The position numbers and the translations under genes were made by a program. Below the pieces are notes generated by a model. That model had not been told where the DNA came from. It did no database searches and worked only from the letters and a program-made list of their open reading frames with translations. From CAZMVU01 sp964569295 (lineage in GTDB: Bacteria > Hydrogenedentota > Hydrogenedentia > Hydrogenedentales > JAGMZX01), in the NCBI GenBank assembly GCA_964569295.1, contig CAZMVU010000179.1, positions 1-10,358 of the forward strand: DNA of 10,358 nt, written 5' to 3'. Positions 1-6,800 of this stretch are shown piece after piece (the first letter of the stretch is position 1; the number at the start of each line of letters is the position of its first letter).

Positions 1-66
1 GGGACGCTCGCCCTCCCGTTCGTGCGCCATGGTTCATATTCGGCTCGCGGGGACGTTCGCCCTCCC
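1..66. repeat. Dispersed GC-rich repeat, left copy
   Basis: Positions 1-17 and 43-66 each carry a unit built on GCTCGCGGGGACG followed by TCGCCCTCCC. They are separated by about 25 bases containing CGCCATGGTTCATATT. Positions 1-57 match 10302-10358 with only two differences (positions 2 and 56). The reverse complement of the same unit forms the tandem array at 5880-5941. Three sites in one window show directly that this is a dispersed family. The unit has no transposase and no long terminal inverted repeat. The short reading frames across it are repeat translations, not genes. Confidence 0.85.
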
Positions 67-393
67 TGGGACCTTTGCGTTCTGGGTTGTGGGCGCCGCG
101 CTTGGTTCGCCAATCTGTCCCGTGACAGCGAATACCCGCGTGGGACGGGGATACCCGTGCCGTTGGCGCCACTTTGGAGGGCGGTGGCTTGCCGCCACAC
201 TCCAAAGGGCGCATACCTCGTGACTCATAGCGATAGCGGGTGGGGCCAGAACCGCTCCCCGCGCTGATACCGGGGCGTTCTATGACGTAAGAGAAACGGC
301 TCACGGCAAGCGGCTGAAGAATTACGAAACTTCTGAAACTTTGCGGAAACTTGACCGCGTTGGTCCAGGCCGGGTGCGGGGCGGCATCCCGCG
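67..393. other. Intergenic region with a long hairpin (166-212), no gene
   Basis: No convincing coding sequence is present. The short open frames on both strands lack ribosome binding sites and read as arginine/proline-rich repeat translations. The main feature is an inverted repeat at 166-212: GCGCC (166-170) and CTTTGGAG (172-179) pair with CTCCAAAG (200-207) and GGCGC (208-212), with GGCGG (180-184) able to pair with CCGCC (192-196) inside. It has no T-tract on either strand, so it looks like a REP-type palindrome of the dispersed repeat rather than a terminator. A smaller palindrome, GCGGG/CCCGC at 376-392, abuts the 3' end of the comB gene and could weakly mark its end. Confidence 0.55.
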
Positions 394-1125
394 TTACCCA
401 GCCAGAGGATGCAGCACCACGCCCCATTGGTTGTGCTCGACGCCGACAGGCACGGCGGCGGTAATGTCGGACTGTGCGCAGAAGGTGAGATCCGCCGCCT
501 GCCCCGAGCGGTGCAGAAGGGCGGCATGGGCCGCGCCGGCAAACAGCGCTTCGAGGCCTTCCGCCCGGATGCGTTCGCGCCAATAACGAAACAACGCGCG
601 CCCTTCGCCCAGTTTGGCGTTATCGCGCAGCATGGCGATGTAAACCGCACCCGCGAGATCTTCCTGCGCATTGAAATAGGGGTTGCCCATGCGGCCCGCT
701 GGGATCAGCACGACGTCTGTATTGTGCTGCGCGGCGGCGTTGGCCACGGCCGTGGCATTGATGGTCGTGCCCATGTATACGGCGCGGGCGCCCCACGACG
801 CCACGAGCCGGCCAGTGCCGGTGGTGGTGGTGAATACGACGCGCCGGCCGCGGGCACGCGGCGCTTTGAGCGGGCTGTTGCCGAAGTCGAAGCCGTCGGG
901 CGGGATGGTCTTGCGTTCACCCACGAGCAGGGCATCGGGGTACGCCTTCGCCTTGGCTTCCCGGGCCTGGTCCACCTCGAGCACGGTGATGATCTCGGTG
1001 GCGCCGTGGTGGCACATCATGGCGGCCGTGGCGCTGGCGCGCAGCGCATCGACAACGACCGCCACATAACCATGGCGCACAGCGAAGTCACAGCCGTCCT
1101 CCCCTTCAATAATATGCCATCGCAT
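394..1125 (-). CDS. comB: 2-phosphosulfolactate phosphatase family protein (ComB-like)
   Basis: The predicted product has 243 residues, the usual size for the ComB family. Characterised members remove phosphate from (R)-2-phospho-3-sulfolactate to give sulfolactate, a step of coenzyme M synthesis in methanogens. Family signatures visible here are DALRASAT at residues 26-33, GERKTIPPDGFDFGNSP at 69-85, TTTTGTG at 99-105 and EDLAGA around 155-160. No signal peptide is seen, so it should be cytosolic Mg-dependent hydrolase. The frame can be extended to a TTG at 1257, which touches the upstream stop codon. I chose the ATG at 1125 because homology begins right after it and the preceding 44 residues look non-conserved; a GGAAGG lies about 13 bases upstream, rather far. 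It follows the YpdA-like gene by 132 bases on the same strand. The family assignment is firm; the substrate in a bacterium that probably makes no coenzyme M is open. Confidence 0.88.
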   Translation of the reverse strand: MRWHIIEGEDGCDFAVRHGYVAVVVDALRASATAAMMCHHGATEIITVLEVDQAREAKAKAYPDALLVGERKTIPPDGFDFGNSPLKAPRARGRRVVFTTTTGTGRLVASWGARAVYMGTTINATAVANAAAQHNTDVVLIPAGRMGNPYFNAQEDLAGAVYIAMLRDNAKLGEGRALFRYWRERIRAEGLEALFAGAAHAALLHRSGQAADLTFCAQSDITAAVPVGVEHNQWGVVLHPLAG

Positions 1126-1257
1126 GCTATGCAGGCCGCCTTCCGCTCCGTGTGCTTCGGCCGGGCCAGGCGCACCACCGCACCGCCCGTTTCGCTGAAT
1201 ATACACAAGCCGCAGCCGCCCATGGAACCCGGCGCGTTGCTGCCCGGTAAGCGGCAA

Positions 1258-2265
1258 TCATGCGTGCAGCGTGGCCTGTTTGTCGCAAATGTGCTGAACG
1301 ATGACAGGGCCGTGTTCGCGGCTGTTCTCGACGAATACGGTATTCGAGTCGCAGCCGGCGCACAGCGTGCCTGCCACATAGAGCCCGGGCACCGTACTCT
1401 CGAAGTATTCGGTGAGGTGAGGCTTCTTCGATTCCTGGTCAACCACGGCGCCCGCCCGCTCGATAAGCGTGGTATCCGGCTCGTAGCCGGTCATGGCGAG
1501 CACGAAATCATTCGGCACAGTAAACGTTGCGCCGTCAGGCCCTGCGAGCAGGACGTTGTCCGGGCGAATCTCGCGCACCTCGGTGTGGCGGTAGCAGGTG
1601 ATGCTGCCTTCCTTGATCCGATTCTCGATGTCCGGTTCGAGCCAGTATTTGGTGACGAAGCGGCCGCCGCGCATGGCCATGGTGACGTTCACGCCGTAGC
1701 GGTAGAGCTCGAGGGCCACTTCAACCGCCGAGCTGCCGGCGCCAACGACAAGGACCTCCTGGCCGGCATACGGGTGGGCCTCGGTGTATCGGTGCGTTAC
1801 CTTCGCGAGATCCTCGCCGGGCACGCCGAGCGGGCGCGGGGTGTCGTAGAAGCCGGTGGCCACAACGACATTCTTCGCGCGCCACCGCGTACCCCGCCCG
1901 TACATGTCTTGCGCGTCAATGTGAAAATACGTATCCGCTTCCTGCTTGACAGCCGTGACCGTGTGGTAGGTGACTACATCGAGGCTGAAATGGCGCACGA
2001 AGGCCAGGCAGTAGCGCAGGTATTCGCGGCGGGTGGGGTTCTTCTCGTTCGTGAGCAGGGGAAAACCCGCCAGCTCGAGCTTGTCGGCGGTCGAGAACCA
2101 GCGCATGTACGTCGGGTGGTGCATGAGCGCCGCACACACGGGACCCTTTTCGATGGCCACGGCGTGCAGGCCATGTTGTTTGGCTTCGTAGAGGGCGGCG
2201 AGCGCCGCAGGGCCCGAGCCCACCACAAGGATATCGAGAAGTTCGCTGCATCCGTATTGCTGCAT
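1258..2265 (-). CDS. ypdA: YpdA/Bdr-type FAD-dependent thiol-disulfide oxidoreductase
   Basis: The 335-residue product is a two-dinucleotide-fold flavoprotein of the YpdA family. Family members are NAD(P)H-dependent and some reduce bacillithiol disulfide in Firmicutes. Visible are the FAD-binding VVGSGPAAL (residues 14-22), the characteristic HPTYMRWFSTADKLELAG (50-67), ATGFYD (136-141), VPGEDLAKV (148-156), the NADPH-side GAGSSAVE (175-182), AMTGYEPD (257-264) and the C-terminal FVENSREHGP (311-320). In Staphylococcus aureus YpdA the first glycine motif ends GGGPCG and that Cys14 is essential; here the position is Ala20. Instead a CAGC motif (Cys302, Cys305) lies near the flavin-side C-terminal loop. 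The start at 2265 has a GGAGG eight bases upstream. The longer frame from 2343 would run through a hairpin and is unlikely. It lies upstream of comB on the same strand. Family call strong, substrate uncertain. Confidence 0.88.
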   Translation of the reverse strand: MQQYGCSELLDILVVGSGPAALAALYEAKQHGLHAVAIEKGPVCAALMHHPTYMRWFSTADKLELAGFPLLTNEKNPTRREYLRYCLAFVRHFSLDVVTYHTVTAVKQEADTYFHIDAQDMYGRGTRWRAKNVVVATGFYDTPRPLGVPGEDLAKVTHRYTEAHPYAGQEVLVVGAGSSAVEVALELYRYGVNVTMAMRGGRFVTKYWLEPDIENRIKEGSITCYRHTEVREIRPDNVLLAGPDGATFTVPNDFVLAMTGYEPDTTLIERAGAVVDQESKKPHLTEYFESTVPGLYVAGTLCAGCDSNTVFVENSREHGPVIVQHICDKQATLHA

Positions 2266-2273
2266 GGCATGGT

Positions 2274-2278
2274 CCTCC
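2274..2278 (-). promoter_or_regulatory. Ribosome binding site of the YpdA-like gene
   Basis: On the minus strand GGAGG is followed by eight bases and then ATG at 2265. This decides the start in favour of the 335-residue product over the in-frame ATG at 2343, which sits in a hairpin. Confidence 0.75.
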
Positions 2279-2332
2279 AGGGGCAGCGGATTGTAACACA
2301 GGGATCCGCGCACCCGCCATGGGACATGCACA

Positions 2333-2382
2333 AACCGCCGCATTTCGCGTGCTCCCGGGCGGGCGCGAAATGGCGGCGGGTT
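2333..2382 (-). terminator. Hairpin between flagellin and YpdA-like gene, probable flagellin terminator
   Basis: CATTTCGCG (2341-2349) and CGCGAAATG (2364-2372) are a perfect nine-base inverted repeat. Pairing continues outward through CCGCCG (2335-2340) and GGCGGCGG (2373-2380) across one bulged base. Read on the minus strand, the stem lies about 35 bases after the flagellin stop codon and is followed by GGTTTGTG, a weak U-rich end. Position and strength fit an imperfect intrinsic terminator separating flagellin from the downstream gene. The short T-run leaves attenuation or RNA stabilisation possible. Confidence 0.5.
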
Positions 2383-2416
2383 CGCGTACTACAAGCGCGG
2401 CGCCGTGGGTAACGGC

Positions 2417-3235
2417 TTAGCCGCCCAGCAACTGGAGGGCCGTCTGCGGCACGATATTCGCCTGGGCCAGCACCGAGGTGCCGGAACTGACCAGTACCTG
2501 ATTGCGCGTGAACTTGACGGTTTCGCGCGCGATGTCGGCATCGCGAATGGCGCTTTCCGACGCGGCCGAGTTTTCCTCCTGAATGGCGAGGGTGTTGATG
2601 GTGAAATCAAGCCGGTTCTGGAACGCACCGAGGTTGGCGCGCAAGGTGGTCACACTTTGCAGCGCCATATCGATCGTGCTGATGGCGGAGACGGCCAGCC
2701 CCAACTGGGAAACGGACACGGGGGATATGTTCAAATCGTCCGTCTTCGCGCCCTGCATAGACACCGGCAGGGTCTGGCCCGGCCGGGAACCGGCCTGTAA
2801 GGTGATGGTTTGCGCCGAAGAGAGTACACGCACGCCGTTGAACTCTGTATCCAGTGCGATGTCATCGACCTGCGCCAATAGCTGGGCCACTTCGGCATCC
2901 AGCGCCTGCCGATTTTCCGAACTGTTGGTCCCGTTGGCCGCCTGTACGGCCAGCTCTCGCATGCGCTGCAGAATGCTGGTGGTTTCGCTCAGCGCCCCTT
3001 CGGTCGTCTGAACGAGGCTGATTCCGTCCTGTGCGTTGCGCTGGGCCACCCGCGATCCAATCACGACCGAGCGGAATGCTTCCGCAATGGCCAGACCCGC
3101 CGCGTCGTCGGCGGCACGGTTGATCCGCAGACCGCTCGAAAGGCGTTCGAGGCTCTGGTTCAGGGAAGACGTGCTCCGGCGAAGAATGCGGGCGGTGTTC
3201 AGGGCGGATACGTTGGTGTTGATCCGAAGACCCAT
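2417..3235 (-). CDS. fliC: Flagellin (short, D0/D1-only type)
   Basis: The 272-residue product is the flagellar filament subunit, exported by the flagellar type III apparatus and assembled outside the cell. The N-terminal D0/D1 hallmark is clear: MGLRINTNVSALN at the start, LSSGLRINRAADDAAGLAIA near residues 32-51, then NAQDGISLVQTTEGAL and LQRMRELAVQAANGT. The C-terminal D1/D0 part reads FQNRLDFTINTL, IRDADIARET, and ends ALQLLGG. At this length there is almost no variable D2/D3 region, so the filament surface should be simple, as in Bacillus Hag. The ATG at 3235 has GGAGG nine bases upstream. A sigma-28-type promoter lies about 90 bases upstream. No other flagellar gene is in the window. 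The symbol could equally be hag or fla; the product call is very secure. Confidence 0.97.
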   Translation of the reverse strand: MGLRINTNVSALNTARILRRSTSSLNQSLERLSSGLRINRAADDAAGLAIAEAFRSVVIGSRVAQRNAQDGISLVQTTEGALSETTSILQRMRELAVQAANGTNSSENRQALDAEVAQLLAQVDDIALDTEFNGVRVLSSAQTITLQAGSRPGQTLPVSMQGAKTDDLNISPVSVSQLGLAVSAISTIDMALQSVTTLRANLGAFQNRLDFTINTLAIQEENSAASESAIRDADIARETVKFTRNQVLVSSGTSVLAQANIVPQTALQLLGG

Positions 3236-3323
3236 GGCGAGAATCCTCCGTGATGTCGGTTACCTCTGCATCCATGCATCGGTGTTGGGAGCCCTGTGCC
3301 CTGTGCACCGGCTCCACAATCAA

Positions 3324-3352
3324 GTATCGGCAATTCGCGGAATATGCTTTAG
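3324..3352 (-). promoter_or_regulatory. Sigma-28 (FliA/SigD)-type promoter of flagellin
   Basis: On the minus strand CTAAAG (TAAA at 3351-3348) is followed after 16 bases by GCCGATAC (3331-3324). The consensus is TAAA, 14-16 bases, GCCGATAA or GCCGATAT. Only the last base of the -10 box deviates. Transcription would start near 3317, giving a leader of about 80 bases before the flagellin ATG. The site faces the right gene, so late-class flagellar control is a well-supported inference. Confidence 0.82.
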
Positions 3353-3359
3353 ACGCACG

Positions 3360-3389
3360 TTGGACACACCGGCCGTGCCCCGATACACT
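3360..3389 (+). promoter_or_regulatory. Candidate sigma-70-type promoter of the symporter gene
   Basis: TTGGAC (3360-3365) and TACACT (3384-3389) are separated by 18 bases. A start near 3396 would give a leader of roughly 37 bases before the TTG start codon. It stands back to back with the flagellin promoter, the -35 regions being less than ten bases apart. Each box has only partial consensus match. Confidence 0.38.
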
Positions 3390-3419
3390 GGCGCATTGAA
3401 AACACCGGGGTTAATCAGC

Positions 3420-3425
3420 GGGAGG
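3420..3425 (+). promoter_or_regulatory. Strong ribosome binding site setting a TTG start
   Basis: GGGAGG is followed by seven bases and then TTG at 3433. No ATG or GTG is as well placed. The encoded N-terminus is a good signal peptide, so the TTG is very probably used. Confidence 0.75.
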
Positions 3426-3432
3426 TAGTCCG

Positions 3433-5946
3433 TTGCAACGCAACCACAACATCACTCGAGTATTGCTTGTCGCGGCGGCACTGTGTATCGCGGCCGGCGG
3501 TACGCACGCCCAGGAGCCGGTGCGCATTGAATGGGAGCGGTTACCGGATTTCGGGGGCAGCTTCACAGAAGAGCTTCCTCCCGATGCGACAGACCGGGTA
3601 TCCCTCGCATGGTACGCGTATCATCCCTACATCGCGATCAACCCGGTCCTGAAACCGGGTCTCCCGCACGTCTTTCAGTACCGCCCCACTAAGGGTGACT
3701 CTGCGTCGTTTCTCGGCCCACGCCCCGCTCCGTACCGCGCATGGCACGTCACGGCGTCGGCGGCAGGGCTCTATCTCGTTGGGACGGACCCTGAGAATGG
3801 GCAGAAGCCGGCGTATGTCGACAAGCAGTTTGCCAATAGACCTGTGAAGTTCAGTGGCCCTTCCGGGCCGGCGGTTGAAGAACTGCGCGCTGCAATTCCA
3901 GACAATTTTCCGCGCACACCGGCGGTGGATGTGGTGGCTTCGGATACGGAGCTCTTTGCGCTTTTTTCCCAAGAAGACAGCAGAGCTTCGCTCTGGCTCT
4001 TACCGCTGCACGCCGAGGAGCCCGCGTGGGAACATGCGTTCACAAGCGAAGTAGTGGGTGAGGTGATGGCCCACCAGGACGGTGCACTCTACCTCTTCGG
4101 CGCGGGCACAGCCGATGCGCCCGGACCAATTCACCGCTACGTGCCCGGCGGTGAACTCACACCACTTGGCGAGTTGGCGTCTATAGCACCGGCCGATGCC
4201 ACAGCCTTCGGCAAGCACCACGTGCTGCTATGCGGCGCAACCGGCCGGCAGTGGGCCATGTACCACACGCTGACGGAGCGCATGCCCATCTTGAACGCAG
4301 GGCCGGAAGTGCTCGAGCACGCGCCCGACGATGCACGCGCCGCCATCACCAGCGATGGCAACACCCTCTATCTCATGCGCGGAAACCAGGTCTTTCGCGG
4401 CGCGTTCACCCGTGGCAAGACCGGGGCACTGGGCGTGCTGGACTGGGCGGGGATTGGCGGCTACCTGGGCGTGCTGGTGCTGATGGGGTGGTATTTCTCG
4501 CGGCGCGAATCGAGCACGGAGCAGTACTTCCTCGGCGGCCGCAGGATTCCCTGGTGGGCAGTGGGGCTGAGCATCTTCGGCACGTCGCTCTCGGCGATCA
4601 CCTACCTGTCGATTCCCGCGCGCGCCTTCGCCACGGACTGGGTCTATTTCAACGCAAACATGGCCATCTTCCTCGTGGCGCCCATTGTGACCCTCTTCTA
4701 CCTGCGCCACTACCGCCGCTGGCCGATTACAACGGCCTACGAGTACCTCGAGAAGCGGTTCAACCTCGTGATGCGCATCTATGGCAGCCTGTGCTTCATT
4801 ATCTTCCAGATCGGCCGCGTGGGCATTGTCATGCTGCTGCCGGCCATTGCGCTTTCCGCCGCCACGGGCATCGACCGGTTCACCTGTATTCTCGTGATGG
4901 GGCTCCTCGCCACGGTCTACACGGTGATGGGCGGCATCGAGGCGGTGATCTGGACCGACGTTATTCAGGCCATCGTGCTCACGGCAGGGGCCGTGTTCGC
5001 ACTCGTGCTCATCGTGATGAATGTCGAGGGCGGCCCGGGCGAACTCATCGCCGAGGCCGCGGCGGCCGGCAAGTTCCACACGGTCGACTGGGGCTGGGAC
5101 CCGACAATGACGGTGCTGTGGGTCGTGCTGGTGGGCAACGCCTTCGCGAACCTGTACCCCATGACCGCCGACCAGACGGTCGTGCAGCGCTATCTCTCGA
5201 CGGCGGACGAGAAGCAGGCGGCCCGCGCGGTGTGGACGAACGCGATCCTCACCATCCCGATTACCTTCCTATTCTTCGGCCTCGGCACAGCCTTGTGGGT
5301 GTACTTCCGGCATCACCCGGCCGCCCTCGACCCGACACTGAAGAACGACGCCATGCTGCCCCTGTTTGTCACCCTCGAGTTCCCCATGGGCCTGCGGGGC
5401 GTGTTGATAGCCGGCATCTTCGCCGCGGCCATGTCGTCGCTGGACAGCTCGATCAACTCCGTGGCCAGCGTGCTGGTGAACGATTACTACCGCCGCTATA
5501 TCCGCGGCGTCACCGAACGGCGGGCCTTCATCGCCGCGCGCGTGCTCACCCTGGCCTTTGGCGTCGTGGGTACGGCCGCCGCGCTCTACGCCGCGCAGAT
5601 CGAGGATGTCAGCCTGTGGGACCCGTTCCTGAAGCTGTTGAACTACGTCGGCGGCGGGCTGGCGGGCATCTTCGCGCTCGGCGTGTTCACCAGGCGCGGC
5701 AACGGCATCGGCGCGATTGCCGGCGCGATTGCCGCGGCTGTCGCCGTGTACTGGGCCCAGACCACCCCCATGCACTTCTTCCTCCACGGCATGGTCGGCT
5801 TCCTCGCGGCCCTCGGCGTGGGCTACGTGGTGAGCCTGCTCACGCCGGGACGCCGAATCCGGGAGCGCGAGCCGGAAGCGGGAGGGCGAGCGTCCCCGCG
5901 AGCAGGGAGGGCGAGCGTCCCCGCGAGCAGGGAGGGCGAGCCGTGA
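3433..5946 (+). CDS. SSS-family sodium:solute symporter with exported N-terminal domain
   Basis: The 837-residue protein has three parts. Residues 1-26 are a signal peptide ending THA-QEP. Residues 27 to about 335 form an exported domain starting EWERLPDFGG. It resembles the degenerate Kelch/propeller domains fused to symporters in Planctomycetota, some annotated as N-acetylneuraminate epimerase-like, but clear Kelch repeats are not visible. From about 336 to 806 is an SSS (SGLT/SiaT-like) transporter with YFLGGRRIPWWAVGLS (365-380), PITTAYEYLEKRF (431-443), TADQTVVQRYLS (578-589) and AAAMSSLDSSINS (664-676). Ser668 and Ser669 there align with the Na2-site serines of vSGLT. It should import an organic solute with sodium. 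Residues from about 815 to 837 are encoded by dispersed repeat DNA and look non-functional. The start is TTG with a strong RBS. A sampled stretch of the N-terminal part is less GC-rich than the transporter part. Sialic acid, sugar or another substrate cannot be decided. Confidence 0.92.
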   Translation: MQRNHNITRVLLVAAALCIAAGGTHAQEPVRIEWERLPDFGGSFTEELPPDATDRVSLAWYAYHPYIAINPVLKPGLPHVFQYRPTKGDSASFLGPRPAPYRAWHVTASAAGLYLVGTDPENGQKPAYVDKQFANRPVKFSGPSGPAVEELRAAIPDNFPRTPAVDVVASDTELFALFSQEDSRASLWLLPLHAEEPAWEHAFTSEVVGEVMAHQDGALYLFGAGTADAPGPIHRYVPGGELTPLGELASIAPADATAFGKHHVLLCGATGRQWAMYHTLTERMPILNAGPEVLEHAPDDARAAITSDGNTLYLMRGNQVFRGAFTRGKTGALGVLDWAGIGGYLGVLVLMGWYFSRRESSTEQYFLGGRRIPWWAVGLSIFGTSLSAITYLSIPARAFATDWVYFNANMAIFLVAPIVTLFYLRHYRRWPITTAYEYLEKRFNLVMRIYGSLCFIIFQIGRVGIVMLLPAIALSAATGIDRFTCILVMGLLATVYTVMGGIEAVIWTDVIQAIVLTAGAVFALVLIVMNVEGGPGELIAEAAAAGKFHTVDWGWDPTMTVLWVVLVGNAFANLYPMTADQTVVQRYLSTADEKQAARAVWTNAILTIPITFLFFGLGTALWVYFRHHPAALDPTLKNDAMLPLFVTLEFPMGLRGVLIAGIFAAAMSSLDSSINSVASVLVNDYYRRYIRGVTERRAFIAARVLTLAFGVVGTAAALYAAQIEDVSLWDPFLKLLNYVGGGLAGIFALGVFTRRGNGIGAIAGAIAAAVAVYWAQTTPMHFFLHGMVGFLAALGVGYVVSLLTPGRRIREREPEAGGRASPRAGRASVPASREGEP
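5880..5941 (+). repeat. Tandem 25-base repeat at the 3' end of the symporter gene
   Basis: Two identical 25-base units (5880-5904 and 5905-5929) beginning GGGAGGGCGAGCG and ending CCGCGAGCA are followed by a partial third (5930-5941) and a degenerate fragment after the stop. The unit is the reverse complement of the repeat at both window ends. It is in frame with the symporter and encodes GRASPRAG and GRASVPAS before the stop codon at 5944-5946. Confidence 0.92.
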
Positions 5947-5965
5947 GCGGGAGGGCGCGCCGGAA

Positions 5966-6170
5966 GAGAATTAACCACAGAAATCCTAGCGCGGCAGAGC
6001 CCGCCCGAGGCGGACAAGCCGCAACCAAAGTGCCGTACGAAATCCGGATTAACCACAAAGGCACAAAGGTCACTAAGTAGTTCACAAAGAAAAATCAGGA
6101 GGATTTCACCACAGCCCGCCTGCGGCGGATAAAAGGCACAGAGCGTCACAGAGAAAGAAGGGAGGATGGA
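5966..6170. repeat. TTAACCACA / CACAAAG-type dispersed intergenic repeat
   Basis: TTAACCACA occurs at 5971-5979 and again at 6049-6057. GGCACAAAGG, TTCACAAAG, GGCACAGAG and GTCACAGAGA follow as variations of one short motif. Two related inserts, CCGCCCGAGGCGGA (6001-6014) and CCGCCTGCGGCGGA (6116-6129), are GC-rich palindromes embedded in the A-rich text. I recognise this type of block as common intergenic repeat material in Planctomycetota-like and other environmental genomes. The small ORFs through it (for instance the LCAFVVNPD translation on the minus strand) are by-products. No gene is supported. Confidence 0.65.
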
Positions 6171-6195
6171 CAGAAGAGGGAAGAAAGGCTTGGTA

Positions 6196-6382
6196 TCCGG
6201 AGCGCCGAAGGCACTCAAGAGTTAGCCAACAGGGAAAAGTTCGTAGAGGTTTGTAGTGCGGACTTCAGTCCGTATGCGGAGGAGCGCTCGGCCGAAGCCA
6301 CGCCGGCACAGGCTGGGCATACGGTGACAGCCTCAAGGCCTATCGCCATCCGCCTACGCTATGAAGTGCGCACTACGAACCT
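6196..6382. repeat. Hairpin repeat element, copy A
   Basis: The copy begins TCCGGAGCGCCGAAGGC (6196-6212), shared exactly with copy B. It contains a 21-base terminal inverted repeat with two mismatches: AGGTTTGTAGTGCG at its 5' arm (from 6247) against CGCACTACGAACCT at its 3' arm (to 6382). Inside are the hairpin GGACTTCAGTCC (6260-6271) and the pair CCGTATGC (6270-6277) / GCATACGG (6317-6324). No protein is encoded, so this resembles a MITE- or REP-like non-autonomous element. No target-site duplication is evident. Confidence 0.6.
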
Positions 6383-6522
6383 TTACCAACTCGTATATGA
6401 TGAACCGAGGATGAATTGGCTCACCCCCCTGGCGGTTGCGAATCCCGTGAGCGCGCGGCCCGGAAAACTGGGTACCGCCCATGTGGTTCGGTGCGGCTTG
6501 GGATTTTTGGCTGGAGCGTGTT

Positions 6523-6642
6523 TCCGGAGCGCCGAAGGCGCGGTTCCATACCAGCCTGGGCCAACGGCCCAGGTGATGGATACGCATTGCCCAAGCGCTG
6601 AAGACGCGCACTATAAGAACCTATGGTTCGGGCTTTCAGCCC
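6523..6642. repeat. Hairpin repeat element, copy B
   Basis: It opens with the same 17 bases as copy A (6523-6539), which fold as GCGCC-GAA-GGCGC (6529-6541). A perfect hairpin CCTGGGCC-AAC-GGCCCAGG follows at 6555-6573. The segment 6599-6622 (TGAAG, then GCGCACTA, then GAACCT) parallels the 3' end of copy A. It closes with two adjoining hairpins, GAACC-TAT-GGTTC (6617-6629) and GGGCT-TTC-AGCCC (6630-6642). The intervening 6383-6522 and the following 6643-6800 contain no supported gene. Confidence 0.6.
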
Positions 6643-6800
6643 TGTGATCGCGGGTGCCGCATGACTTCGCGACGAGGCGGGCAAGATGGTACGTCCCGGT
6701 CACGCCTTCGCCCAGAAGCGGCGGCGTGGCATGTAGACTCGCTGCACATACCCTCCGTCTGCATATCTTTTCCAGGGAGGGATATTGTTGTGCAAGGCGC

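Noticed and set aside
376..392. GCGGG/CCCGC palindrome as a comB terminator
   Set aside because: The stem has only five pairs and no T-run follows on the minus strand. It is too weak to list as a separate feature.
409..2412. Long open frame of 667 codons on the plus strand opposite the comB and YpdA-like genes
   Set aside because: It is antisense to two clearly recognised families. Its product is rich in Arg, His, Gly and Ala with no domain, as expected for the shadow of GC-rich genes.
5880..5941. Tandem repeat considered as a CRISPR array
   Set aside because: The units are directly adjacent with no spacers, and they lie in frame within a coding sequence.
4230..6080. Second long plus-strand frame of 616 codons overlapping the symporter
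   Set aside because: The translation is arginine/histidine-rich with no hydrophobic segments and runs into the intergenic repeats. It is a shadow frame of the symporter.
5823..6218. Minus-strand frame whose product contains LCAFVVNPD
   Set aside because: It is a translation of the CACAAAG-type repeat and the 25-base tandem repeat, with no ribosome binding site.
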